Below are positions 25,097-35,259 of a stretch of DNA of 64,000 nucleotides, piece by piece. The position numbers and the translations under genes are program-made. The stretch lies in the NCBI RefSeq assembly GCF_036884655.1, contig NC_088340.1:26820001-26884000 (forward strand), given 5' to 3'. Source of the stretch: Musa acuminata AAA Group (Eukaryota; Streptophyta; Magnoliopsida; Zingiberales; Musaceae). The notes under the pieces were generated by a model. The model was not told the DNA's origin. It saw only the letters and a list, made by a program, of their open reading frames with translations, and made no database searches. Each line of letters begins with the position of its first letter. Positions within the stretch are counted from its first letter, which is position 1.

Positions 25097-26407
25097 TTCT
25101 CCCCCTTTTTGATGATGATAATCAATTGATGATGGAGTTAACCTTAACTCCCCCTATCTATATGTCATACTTGAGAAAAGTTATTCTTGAATTCAAAACC
25201 TTTGAATTCAAGAGACATATTGATAAGTTAAGTTCATTTAAACTTATCAATACACCCATCAAGATTCCTATCATGATATAACTTTCTGAAAATGATGTCA
25301 AGACATGACATCTATTTTCAAGTCTTATATTTCAAATATGAAGGATAGCAATCATAGCAATTCATTCTATGACAAGATATCAATTTGTAAAATTACAAGA
25401 TAAGCTCTAGATATCTTATCATAATGCAAATATTTCAAGTGTAAAATTACATACTTCAATTTATCATCAATTTACCACATATTTCTCCCCCTTTGTCATC
25501 AACCAAAAAGGAGAGCGATCCAACAATAAATGCAAGTGTGGTAAAAATTCATGTCACAAAATCATACCAATCATATTTCAAGCATTCATGACATGGTATC
25601 ATTCAAAAGTTCTCAACATTAAGAAAATAGCTTTCATTTCTTCCCTTTTATTTATCATCAAGGCTTTGTATGAAGGAGGAAAGTAAGGAAGGTAAAGCCA
25701 TTGAGAACCAACTTTAAATGAAGTTAAGATTGATAAGAGAGTTTCATTATGCTTCATTTTTCACAAGGATCAAGATATACATTTGAAAATAAATCCTTAC
25801 AAGTGTTCATCTCAAAAAAAATTCTTCCTTCATCAAGAAGGAATTCATGTGAAAGAATCATTATATCAAATCCACTTCTTGATTAAAATTCACAAAAGAT
25901 AAATCCATGAGAGATGCATTTGTCAATTAATTGCATGTATCAAAAATCATTGAGTGATGGAGCATGGATATGAAATAGCTTTGATATGGCATAGACTCAT
26001 AAAAGCTTCATTCAAGAAATACATCAAGTGAAAGATAATCCGGAAAAGATATACATTCAATTCATGCTTTTATAAAGTGTTTTGTCATAGCTTTTCATCA
26101 CTACTTGCATGAGGCAAAATCATTAGTGCTTTGTAGTGCTCAAAGATTAATAATCCGATGTCTGATTAAAACTTCTCAAATCACAATCATGAAAGTATAA
26201 CATGCTCATCATTATGGAAACTTTTAGCATCAAAGCACAAAATTTCCAACATCAAAGTAAACATGTTATTGAGGCACACAATCTTATCATCATGTAAAAT
26301 TTGTATCATAAAATTTTCAGCACCGAATTTAAGTGAGTGATCAAGGAATCAAGAAAGTCCGAAAACGAAGTTCAACAAATTCATGTATTCGGACAAATCA
26401 ATATTCA
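25097..26407 (-). other. 3' noncoding part of Sirevirus-like element with polypurine tracts
   Basis: Next to the LTR the minus strand reads AAAAAGGGGGAGAA (25097-25110), the polypurine tract. Similar tracts recur at about 25149-25157 (GATAGGGGGAGTT) and 25487-25500 (GACAAAGGGGGAGA). No coding frame is visible in the remaining A/T-rich text. Repeated tracts upstream of the 3' LTR are a known Sirevirus trait. Confidence 0.75.
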
Positions 26408-29361
26408 TTATCTTCTAATAAAATCAAATTGTTCTTCACTTAAAGGCTTTATAAAAATATCAGCTAATTGACGTTTAGTATTAATAAACTCTAGGATTAT
26501 ATCATGATTAGTGATATAATCTCGTACAAAGTGATGCCTAATATCAATATGTTTTGTTCTAGAGTGTTGAATGAGATTCTTTGTTAAACATATTGTACTT
26601 GTGTTATTACATTTTATGGGGATATTTTTAAGATGAATCTTATAATCTTCTAAAGTATTTTTCATCCACACAACTTGTGCACAGTATGCACTAGCTGCAA
26701 TGTACTAAACTTCGGTTGTAGATAGTGCAACCGAGTTTTGTTTCTTGGATGACTAGAAAACAAGGGTATGTCCCAAAAATTGACATGTTCCTGATGTGCT
26801 TTTTATATCTAGTCTACATCCAGCAAAATCCGCATCAGCATAAGTAATTAACTCAAAATTCTCAGATTTTGGATACCATAATCCTAGATTAGTAGTACCT
26901 TTAAGATATCTAAGTATTCTTTTAACTGCTTTGAGATGAGATATCTTAGAATTAGATTAAAACCTAGTACAAAGACCTACACTAAATATGATATCCGGTC
27001 TTATTACAGTGAGGTATAGTAGACTTCCTATCATACATACCCCTATAAGTTTTTTTATCAAAGCTTTCTCCACTTTCATCAATTTCTAACTTAGTGGAGG
27101 TGCTTATGGTAGTGTTCATAGCTTTTGAGCTATCCATATTGAACATTTTTAGTAAATCTAAAGCATATTTTGTTTGACTAAGAAATGTGTCATTACTTAG
27201 TTGTTTGATTTATAAGCCCAAAAAGAAAGTTAATTCCCCCATCAAACTCATTTCAAATTCAAGACTTATACTTTTAGCAAATGATTCACAAAGAGATTCA
27301 TTCGTTGAGCCAAAAATAATATCATCAACATAAATTTGAACAATAAGAAAATTATTTTTAAAATTTTTGATAAACAATGTAGTATCGACCTTGCCTTTAG
27401 AGAAATTATTTTCAATAAGAAATGAATTAAGTCTCTCATACCAAGCCCTTGTGGTTTGTTTTAAACTATAGAGAGCTTTAGTCAGTTTAAACACATGATT
27501 AGGAAAACTATCATTCTCAAATCCGAGAGGTTGTTCAATATAAACTTCTTCGGAAATAAAGTCATTAAGAAAAGCACTTTTAATATCCATTTGAAACAAC
27601 TTAAAATTATTACTACTAGCGTAGGCAAGGAGCATCCTTATGACTTCTAATCGAGCCACAAGAGCGAAGGTTTCTTCATAATCGATACCTTCTTCTTGGT
27701 TGAAACCTTTGGCTACTAATCTAGCCTTGTTTCTAACCACGATACCAGATTCATCTTGCTTATTTCTAAAGACCCATTTAGTACCAATAACTAAATGGTC
27801 ATTTGGCCTAGGAACAAGCTTCCACACCTCATTTCTCTCAAATTGATTTAACTTATCTTGCATTGCAATAATCCATGAATCATCTTTCATGGCTTCATCA
27901 ATACAGTTGGGTTCAATTTGGAAGAGAAAAGCAACGTTGGCACAAAAATTTTTAAGAGAAGAACGTGTTTGAACCCCTTTAGATGTGTCTCCTATGATTA
28001 GCTCCTTAGGATGAGTATCTACGTACTTCCAATCCTTAGGTAAAGATGTTTCGGAAGTGGATGCATCCAAGTTGCTAGTTGGAGAAGGGGTTTCATTTAA
28101 ATTCAAAGCATCAAAATTAACATCATCATCAAAATCATTTATTTTTAATGTCAAAAATCTTATTAAAAATAACATGAATGGATTCTTCTATAATTAAAGT
28201 TCTTTTATCAAAGATATGAAATATTTTAGAAATCGAAAAATAGCCAGGAAAAATTCCTTTATCGGATTTAGCATCAAATTTTCCTAAGGCATCTTTTTCA
28301 TTCAAAATAAAACACTTACACCCAAAAACTTTAAAATATGAAACATTAGGTTTTTTATTATTTCATAACTCATAAGAAGTTTTGGTGAGTAAGGGTCTTA
28401 CTAGAATTCTATTCATGACATAGCATGCCGTGTTTACGACTTCGGCCCAAAAATATTTGAATAGGCTATGTTCATTCAACATGGTTCTTGCAAATTTCTA
28501 TTCTTTCTTTCTACTACTCCATTTTGTTGAGGATTTTTTGGAGTAGAGAAGTTGTGGTTATATCGATTGGATTCACAAAATTCTTGAAAATCATGGTTTT
28601 GAAATTCACCACCGTGATCACTTCGAATTGACGAAATCATAGAACCCTTTTCATTTTGAACAAGTTTACAAAACTTGGTGAAATATCTAAGGCATTCACT
28701 TTTGTGTGTCAAGAAATAAGTCTATGTGTATCTACTATAATCATCTACAATGACAAAAGCGTATTTGCTACCTCCTAGGCTTGATGTATAAATTGGCCCG
28801 AATAAGTCCATATAGATCAATTGCAAAGGTCTAGAGGTGCTTGTTTGATTCTTAGGTTTGAAGCTACCTTTTATTTGTTTTCCTAATTGACAAGCATCAC
28901 ACACATTATCTTTGACGAACTTGATATGAAGAATTCCTCTTACAAGTTCTTTAGATGAAATTTGGGTGATTAGTTTCATGCTAGCATGACCTAATCTCCT
29001 ATGCCAAAGCTAAGCATTGTTATTCAAAATCGAAAAATACATTTCATTATAAAGATCATTGATGTCAATGGTGTATACGTTATTTTGTTTTAATGCAATC
29101 ATAGATGTGTTTTTGTGTGGTTTTTCAATAATGTAAGCATTATATTCGAATTTAACAATATATCCTTTTATCACACAATTGACTAATGCTCAAGAGGTTA
29201 TATGTTAAACCATCAACTAACAAAATATCTTCAATAAAGAAATTGAATTTATTACCTATGGTTTCTTTGCCAATAATTTTACCCTTGTTGTTGTCTTCGA
29301 AGGTGACATATCCTTCGTCTATGCTAGTGAGTTTAGAGAATTGAGATGGATCTCCGGTCAT
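26408..29361 (-). pseudogene. Broken pol of Sirevirus-like element (PR-INT-RT-RNase H)
   Basis: Read on the minus strand. The protease-side frame 29361-29152 holds MTGDPSQFSKL and LLSISQLCDK. The integrase zinc and core region runs from 28979 to 28476 with CDACQLGKQ, the first Asp in YMDLFGPI, the second in IRSDHGGEFQ and the Glu in NGVVERKN. RT is one long frame, 28175-27210, with WVFRNKQDE, LVAKGFNQEEGIDY and the catalytic YVDDIIFG. RNase H ends at 26671-26408 (KHIDIRHHFVRD). The frames are separated by stops and shifts, so the polyprotein is dead although the RT frame is intact over about 320 codons. Confidence 0.9.
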
Positions 29362-29424
29362 ATGCCTTGAGCATCCACTATCAAGGTATCATCTCTTGCT
29401 CTTAGCTTGTGATGATATATGTTT

Positions 29425-30960
29425 CTACAAAAGAGGATAATTTTTAGGTACCCATTTGATCTTTGGTGTCTCAAAAACCGATCTAAATTGCTTATCATGT
29501 TGCATGGAGTTCTTTATGGTTCCTTTAGGAACCCAAATCAATTTGCTTGGACTAACCTTCTTGAATGTACAATAATAAGCTCTATGTCCATATTTGCAAC
29601 AAAAGTTACATTTATTTTGGTACGAAATATACAAGATATGGTCTTTAACGAAGGTGGTTGGATTTTGGTGAGAGCTTCTCACAAATCTAATTCCACTTCT
29701 TTTATGAACGTGGCTCTTATTGGTAAGGATCATGTTCAAGGACTTGCTACCAACCTCAAATTTCTTCAAGGTATCATTGAGTAGCAAGTTCTCCTTTTAA
29801 ATTATTTTTAAATCATGGCATTTCGTACATGAAGCTAAACTATCATTATGCTCAATCTTTAATTTATTGAAATTACTAACAAGAGAATCATGCTCCTTTT
29901 ATAATAATTTATATTTTCTACTAATTATTTTGCATTCATCAAATAAATCATGAAAAGCATTTAATAATTCATCAAATGATAAATTTGCATCAATTAAACT
30001 TGATACCTCCTCTCCAATGACCATTAGTGCATAATGAGCAACTTGCTCGGTATTGGGCTCCTCTTCTTCGGATGCTCTTGAGTCATCCCATATTGTTTTG
30101 AGCACCTTCTTTTTTGGTGTTCTCTTCTTAGCTTGGGGACATTCACTTTTATAGTGTCCCGGCTTCTTGCATTCGTAGCAAATTACTTGGTCTTTCTTGG
30201 GTTCAAATTTATTTTTAGTGTCATTTTTAAATTTATTTCTTTTAATAAATTTTTTGAATTTCCTTGTTAAAAGTGCCAAGTCATGAGTTTTCTCTCGAGT
30301 GGTTTTCTTGAGTTCTAAGTGTCATATCCTTCTTGTTCTTTGGAAGGGTGTCCTCATGCTCTTCATGAGCTTTGCATGTCATTTCGTAGGTCATTAGTGA
30401 CCTAGTTAATTTTTCAAGAGGAAAGTTGTTTAAATCTTTGACCTCTTGAATGGCCATGACTTAGGGTCCTAACTCTTTGGAATGGATCTTAAAACTTTAT
30501 TAACGAGCTCGAAATCTGAAAAACCTTTACCGAGTCCTTTTAAACCATTGATGACATCCGTAAAACGGGTGTACATGTCTCCTATGGTCTTACTCGGTTT
30601 CATTCGAAATAGTTCATAAGAATGTACTAAAAGGTTTATTTTTGACTCTTTCACTCTACTCATGCCTTCATGAATCACTTCGAGTGTATACCAAATATCA
30701 AAAGTCGTTTCACAAATCGAAACACGATTGAACTCGTTTTTATCTAGTGAACAAAACATGGCATTCAAAGCCTTGGCATTTAACGTGAAAGTCTTCTTCT
30801 CCAACTCATACCAATCATTCATTGGAAGAGAAGACTTTTGAAAATCATTTTCAACAACGTTCCAAAGCTCAAAATCCATAGAAATAAGGAAGATCATCAT
30901 TTGAGTCTTCCGATAGGTGTAATCCGTCCCATTGAACATGGGCGGGCGTGTAATTGAGTG
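29425..30960 (-). pseudogene. Broken gag of Sirevirus-like element
   Basis: The minus-strand frame 30939-30469 holds the UBN2-type Gag core (MFNGTDYTYRKTQ, LDKNEFNRVSICETTFDIW, DMYTRFTDVINGLKGLGKGF). It closely parallels the gag at 34255-35259. Frame 30279-29899 carries the CCHC knuckle CYECKKPGHYKSECP. Frame 29787-29425 has a second cysteine/histidine cluster, CNFCCKYGHRAYYC. Stops and frameshifts separate the pieces. Confidence 0.88.
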
Positions 30961-31023
30961 ACCCTCTTAGTTCCCGGCAAATGCCATCTCTCTTGGGTTT
31001 TAATCCAACTGAGAGTGAACCTT

Positions 31024-31035
31024 GCTCTGATACCA
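31024..31035 (-). promoter_or_regulatory. Primer-binding site of Sirevirus-like element
   Basis: On the minus strand TGGTATCAGAGC follows the LTR end by two bases. It is the initiator tRNA-Met complement. Confidence 0.9.
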
Positions 31036-31037
31036 AT

Positions 31038-31821
31038 TGCTAGGATCAAGAGTGCACTAAGAGGGGAGGGGGGTGAATTAGTGCAGTAGAAAACTTTCAC
31101 GATTTCAATAACCTTGTTTCGATTAAAGCCGATTCAACTCAATTCATTTCGGAAGGAATTTGAGCTTGAAGTCTAAAGTAAAAATGTAAGAGATGACTAA
31201 GGTGATTTGCAACAGTGTAAATCACAAAAACATAGATTTCGTAAAGTCTTTGTAGAAAGTCAATCTTGGAAGATGCTTTACATTAAAGCGAATGTAGACA
31301 TATTTAAAGCACACTAAGGAGGATAGGCAGTTTTCTATAAAGGAAAGATGCTCAAAGTAAATGCAAACCGAGATTTTAGAGTGGTTCGGTCAACGTGACC
31401 TACATCCACTATCGGCTTCCTCCTCCGACGAGATCACCGGCATCCACTAGAGGCCTTCCTTCAATAGGCGAAGGATAACCACCCTTTTACAGCTTTTCTC
31501 CTTTTGACGGGCTTAGAAGACAACCCTTACAAGTTTCACTCCTCTCTTGAATGATCTCAACACTTAGAAGAAAGAAGAAGGAGAACTCTAGCTTTTACAA
31601 CACTTTAAGGCCTCAAGACTCAAGAGTATTTCAAGAATTTCGTTGCCCTTTCATGCAGGAAAGTGTGGGGTTTTTATAGGCCCCAATTAGTTCAAAAATG
31701 GAGCCTAAAAGTATCCATTCCCAGATTTTCGAGGTTCTAGCGGTACCACCGCCATTACTGGGCAGTTCTACCGCCTGTCATTGAGCACTGGGTGGTATGA
31801 CCGCTCAGTCTGGGTAGTACT
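31038..31821 (-). repeat. 5' LTR of Sirevirus-like element, first half
   Basis: It begins TGCTAGGATCAAGAGTGCAC on the plus strand and tracks the left LTR closely. It breaks off at GTACT (31817-31821) where the inner element starts. Confidence 0.9.
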
Positions 31822-33102
31822 TATTGAATCTCGTATTTTGATGATGAAACTACTTGACATATGTTTATGATTTAATCTGCGTTTTGAGTGACGCAGGATG
31901 CTTTGATCAGGATGAGACAATTAAAGCAGGAAAATCATGTTGTGCCGGAGGAACATGTCAGAAGATTGGACGTCGGGCCGGTAGATCGGTCGACGTATCG
32001 ACAGAAGGCTTCGGGCAGTGGACTCGGGCATCGGGCCAAGAAGAGCGGTTATTGTGCCAAGGATATCGGAGTTGCGGAGTCAACTGGTCGATTGGGCAAT
32101 AGGTCGCAGGAGAGGACGATGCGTCGAAGAATCAGACGAAGCGTCGAGGGACCAATGACATGCCGGACAACTTGGTTAATTGCTTAGGATTAATTGTCTC
32201 GATCGAAGTTTTGTTTTAATTGTGCAGGATTAACTATGATAACGATGAAGACATAAAGCAAAACAAAGTGTCGGAGTCAAGCGCGAAGGATTTGTTGTAA
32301 GTTCGAGAGTTCGACGGAAGTCCGAAGGTTCATCGGGAATGCTACCGGAACTAGCCGAGAATGAGTTGGGAGCTTGCCGAAGGATTTTCGGAAGCTCGCC
32401 GGAAGGTTCGTTGGAAGTTCGTGGAGCTCGCCGAGAAAGATCGGAGCTTGCCGAAGAAGCTTGTTGGAACTCGCTAAGAACAAATCGTGAAGTCTAGGAG
32501 CTTGCCGGGAGTCCGCAGAATGGTTTCCGAGAGTTCATCGGAAGACCGCCGGAAGTTTGCCGGAAGCTCGCCAGAAGAAGTCTTGACTTGCGGACTTTGT
32601 GATAGCTTAGAAAATGTCTTTAAAATCATAGTTAGCACATTAATTAGGGTTAGGATTAGGTGTTAATCCTATGACCCAAGTAGGGGCCAATTAGGCCCAA
32701 GTTCGGACTGGTTTGGGCCAAGTTTGGAGCCAAACCAAGTGAGCTGAAATAGTGAAAGAGGTGGCACCGCCCCAGCCAGGAGGTGGCACCGCCTGGGCTA
32801 AGCCTCCCAGCGAGACTAGGCGGTGCAACCTCCCCAGCCAGGAGGTGGCACCGCCTGAGCTCAGTCTTCGAGCAAGACTGGGCGGTGCAACCTCCCTGAC
32901 AAAGAGGTGGCACCGCCTGAGCTCGGTCTTCGAGCTCTGGCAGAGAGGTGCAACCGCCTCAATCAAGAGGTGGCACCGCCTGGGCTCAGTCTTCGAGCTC
33001 TACCAGGCGATGCAACCTCTCCAGTCAAGAGGTGCAACCGCCTGATCCCGGAATTCCGGGATTTGATCGTTTTGAGCTCCAAATTTGAATTGGGTTGGGG
33101 CC

Positions 33103-33110
33103 TATAAATA
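33103..33110 (+). promoter_or_regulatory. Probable LTR TATA box
   Basis: TATAAATA in the context gggcctataaataccccacc, in the middle of the 5' LTR. The same sequence lies at 39233-39240 in the 3' LTR. Related boxes occupy the equivalent place in the solo LTR (minus strand, 55583-55590). Transcription would start shortly downstream. Confidence 0.65.
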
Positions 33111-33475
33111 CCCCACCCATTCAGCACAAAAAAAAAAAAGAACTTACCCGAAATCTTGATCTTTTCAGTGGTTCTTAGAGCTCAAAACTGCTAGTTTTCC
33201 TCCTCCTTCTGTTCTTCAAGTTTGAGTTGTAAAGAGAGGAGAGAAAACATCTGTAAGGGTTGTCTCCTAAGCCCGTCAAAAGGAGTGAATCTGTAAGAGG
33301 GTAGTTGGCCTTCGCCTATTGAAGGAAGGCCTCTAGTTGACGTCGGTAATCTCATCGGTGGAAGAAGCCAAAAGTGGAGTAGGTCAAGACTGACCGAACC
33401 ACTCTAAATCTCTGGTTTGCGTTTATTTTGAGCACTTTATCATTACTGCAAACCTCCTACATAGCTACTGCTCTC

Positions 33476-34083
33476 TGCGCTTTTACGAACGAGTTCTGTG
33501 CAGTTTACGTTCACGTCTTAATTCCATTTACAAACTGCAAACTGCTCTCTGCGCTTTTACGAACGAATTCTGTGCAGTTTACGTTTACGTCTTGATTCCA
33601 TCTACAAATTGCAAACTCTCTCTACGCTTTTACGAATGAGTTCTGTGCAGTTTACGTTTACGTCTTGATTTCACTTACAACTGCAAACTGTCTTCTGCGC
33701 TTTTTTACGAACAAGGTTCTGTGCAGTTTACGTTTACGTCTTGATTTCATTTACAACTACAAACTGTCTTATGCGCTTTTACGAACAAGGTTCTGTGCAG
33801 TTTACGTTTACGTCTTGATTTCATTTAGAACTGCAAACTATCATCTGCGTTTAGACGCAAACTATGTTTAGACGCAAATTGCGTTTAGACGTAAACTGCG
33901 CTTAGACGCAAACTGCGTTTAGACGCAAATTGCGTTTAGACGTAAACTGCGTTTAGACGTAAACTGCGCTTAGACGCAAACTGTGTTTAGACGCAAACTG
34001 CGCTTAGACGCAAACTGTGTTTAGACGCAAACTGCGCTTAGACGCAATCTGCGCTTAGACGCAAACTGCACTTAGATACAAAC
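33476..34083 (+). repeat. 74-bp then 17-bp tandem arrays in 5' LTR
   Basis: Up to about 33845, units of about 74 bp begin 'gcgcttttacgaacgagttc' and run through 'gcagtttacgttcacgtctt'. From about 33845 to 34083 there are 14 units of the 17-bp motif 'cgtttagacgcaaactg', with variants cgctt/tgttt. Each 17-mer includes GCGTTTAGACGC, an imperfect palindrome. Confidence 0.9.
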
Positions 34084-34206
34084 TGTGAATCAGCTTTTGC
34101 ATCATAATAGTTTCTATCGAACGAACGCAGCTTTCGGTTTTAATCGCTGTAAAATTTCCGCTGCACTAATTCACCCCCCCCTCTTAGTGCTCTCGATCAT
34201 AACAAT

Positions 34207-34218
34207 TGGTATCAGAGC
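34207..34218 (+). promoter_or_regulatory. Primer-binding site of gag-only element
   Basis: TGGTATCAGAGC lies two bases after the 5' LTR. It is a perfect initiator tRNA-Met complement. Confidence 0.92.
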
Positions 34219-34254
34219 GGGGTATTTCTCATTTCGGATTTACACCCGAGAGAA

Positions 34255-35259
34255 ATGGCTCTTCAAGAGGGCTTTTCGGTCTTTCGTCCACCGTTCTTTA
34301 ACGGATTGGACTACACTTATTGGAAAACTCGAATGAGAGTTTTCTTGATTTCTCTAAATCTGGATTTATGGAATATCGTTGAAAACGGTTTTCAACTTCC
34401 CTCTAAACCGATGAACGAAAGGTCGGATTTAGAGAAGAAGTATTTTTCTTTAAACGCAAAGGCTATGAATGCCTTATTTTGCGCTTTGGACAAAAATGAG
34501 TTCAATCGGGTTTCTTTGTGCGAAACGGCTTTCGATATTTGGCGCGCTCTTGAAATCACGCACGAGGGAACTAGTAGAGTCAAAGACTCGAAAGTTAATG
34601 TTTTACTGCATGATTTCGAGCTTTTTCATATGAAACCAAGCGAAACCGTTGTTGACATGTACACCCGTTTTACGGATGTCGTCAATGGTTTAAAATCACT
34701 TGGTAAAAGCTTTTCGGATTTTGAACTCGTTAACAAAGTTTTGCGCTCACTTTCTAAAACTTGGGATTCAAAAGTAACTGCTATTCAAGAAGCTAGAAAC
34801 CTAAACAACTTACCACTTGAAGAACTAATTGGTTCATTGATGACATATGAAATGGTGCACAATGCACATGATGAACATGTTGAACACAATCACCTTCCAA
34901 AGAACAGGAAGGATTTGGAACTCTGGACAAATGAATGCCACTTGAGCGATGACTCAAGTGATGAGGACAATGATGAACAAAACAACCTTCCAAAGAACAG
35001 GAAGGATTTGGGATATAGAACATTTGAAGACCACTCGAGCATAAGCTCAAGTGATGGTGAACTTAAACTACAAATAAAACGAAAATTAAAAAGCAAAAAG
35101 AATCGAACTACTTGCTTTAAACGCAAGAACAAAAATTGGGATGAATCGAGCTCCTCCGAAGAAGAAAAAGTCAACAAAAGCAAGGTGACAAACTACGCCT
35201 TAACAGCCTACAATGATGAGGTAATCGAAATCCCCCTAATTTATTTTGAAATTACTTGA
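34255..35259 (+). CDS. gag: Retrotransposon Gag (copia, UBN2 type), open frame, zinc knuckle lost
   Basis: The 334-aa uninterrupted frame starts MALQEGFSVFRPPF 37 bases after the PBS. It carries the copia Gag core (FNGLDYTYWKTRM, CALDKNEFNRVSLCET, DMYTRFTDVVNGLKSLGKSF), which should build the particle shell. Residues near 213-252 include a 31-aa direct duplication (LPKNRKDL twice; 93-bp period starting at 34893 and 34986). Where the related Gag at 30279-29899 has CCHC, this one reads TTCFKRKNKNWDE: the knuckle has been removed by a deletion. The acidic WDESSSSEEE tail remains. After NDEV the frame diverges and stops, and no pol follows. Function in trans is possible but unproven. Confidence 0.85.
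   Translation: MALQEGFSVFRPPFFNGLDYTYWKTRMRVFLISLNLDLWNIVENGFQLPSKPMNERSDLEKKYFSLNAKAMNALFCALDKNEFNRVSLCETAFDIWRALEITHEGTSRVKDSKVNVLLHDFELFHMKPSETVVDMYTRFTDVVNGLKSLGKSFSDFELVNKVLRSLSKTWDSKVTAIQEARNLNNLPLEELIGSLMTYEMVHNAHDEHVEHNHLPKNRKDLELWTNECHLSDDSSDEDNDEQNNLPKNRKDLGYRTFEDHSSISSSDGELKLQIKRKLKSKKNRTTCFKRKNKNWDESSSSEEEKVNKSKVTNYALTAYNDEVIEIPLIYFEIT

Larger units (their letters stand above)
31822..34204 (+). repeat. 5' LTR of gag-only element (2383 bp)
   Basis: It starts TATTGAATCTCG (the partner starts TGTTGAATCTCG, so the first G has mutated) and ends GATCATAACA. It contains repeated 'aggtggcaccgcctgagctc' modules at about 32755-33050, a TATA box at 33103, and 74-bp and 17-bp tandem arrays at 33476-34083. 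Confidence 0.93.

Noticed and set aside
29419..29784. 121-aa plus-strand frame
   Set aside because: It is the antisense of the Sirevirus-like gag C-terminal part with its Cys/His cluster, which is the coherent reading.
31854..32187. 82-99-aa frames repeated at 37984-38349
   Set aside because: Both lie in the two LTR copies of the gag-only element. The duplication is the LTR, and no domain is seen.
33845..34083. 17-bp repeats considered as a CRISPR or iteron origin
   Set aside because: Contiguous units without spacers, in the LTR of a copia element with TSD.
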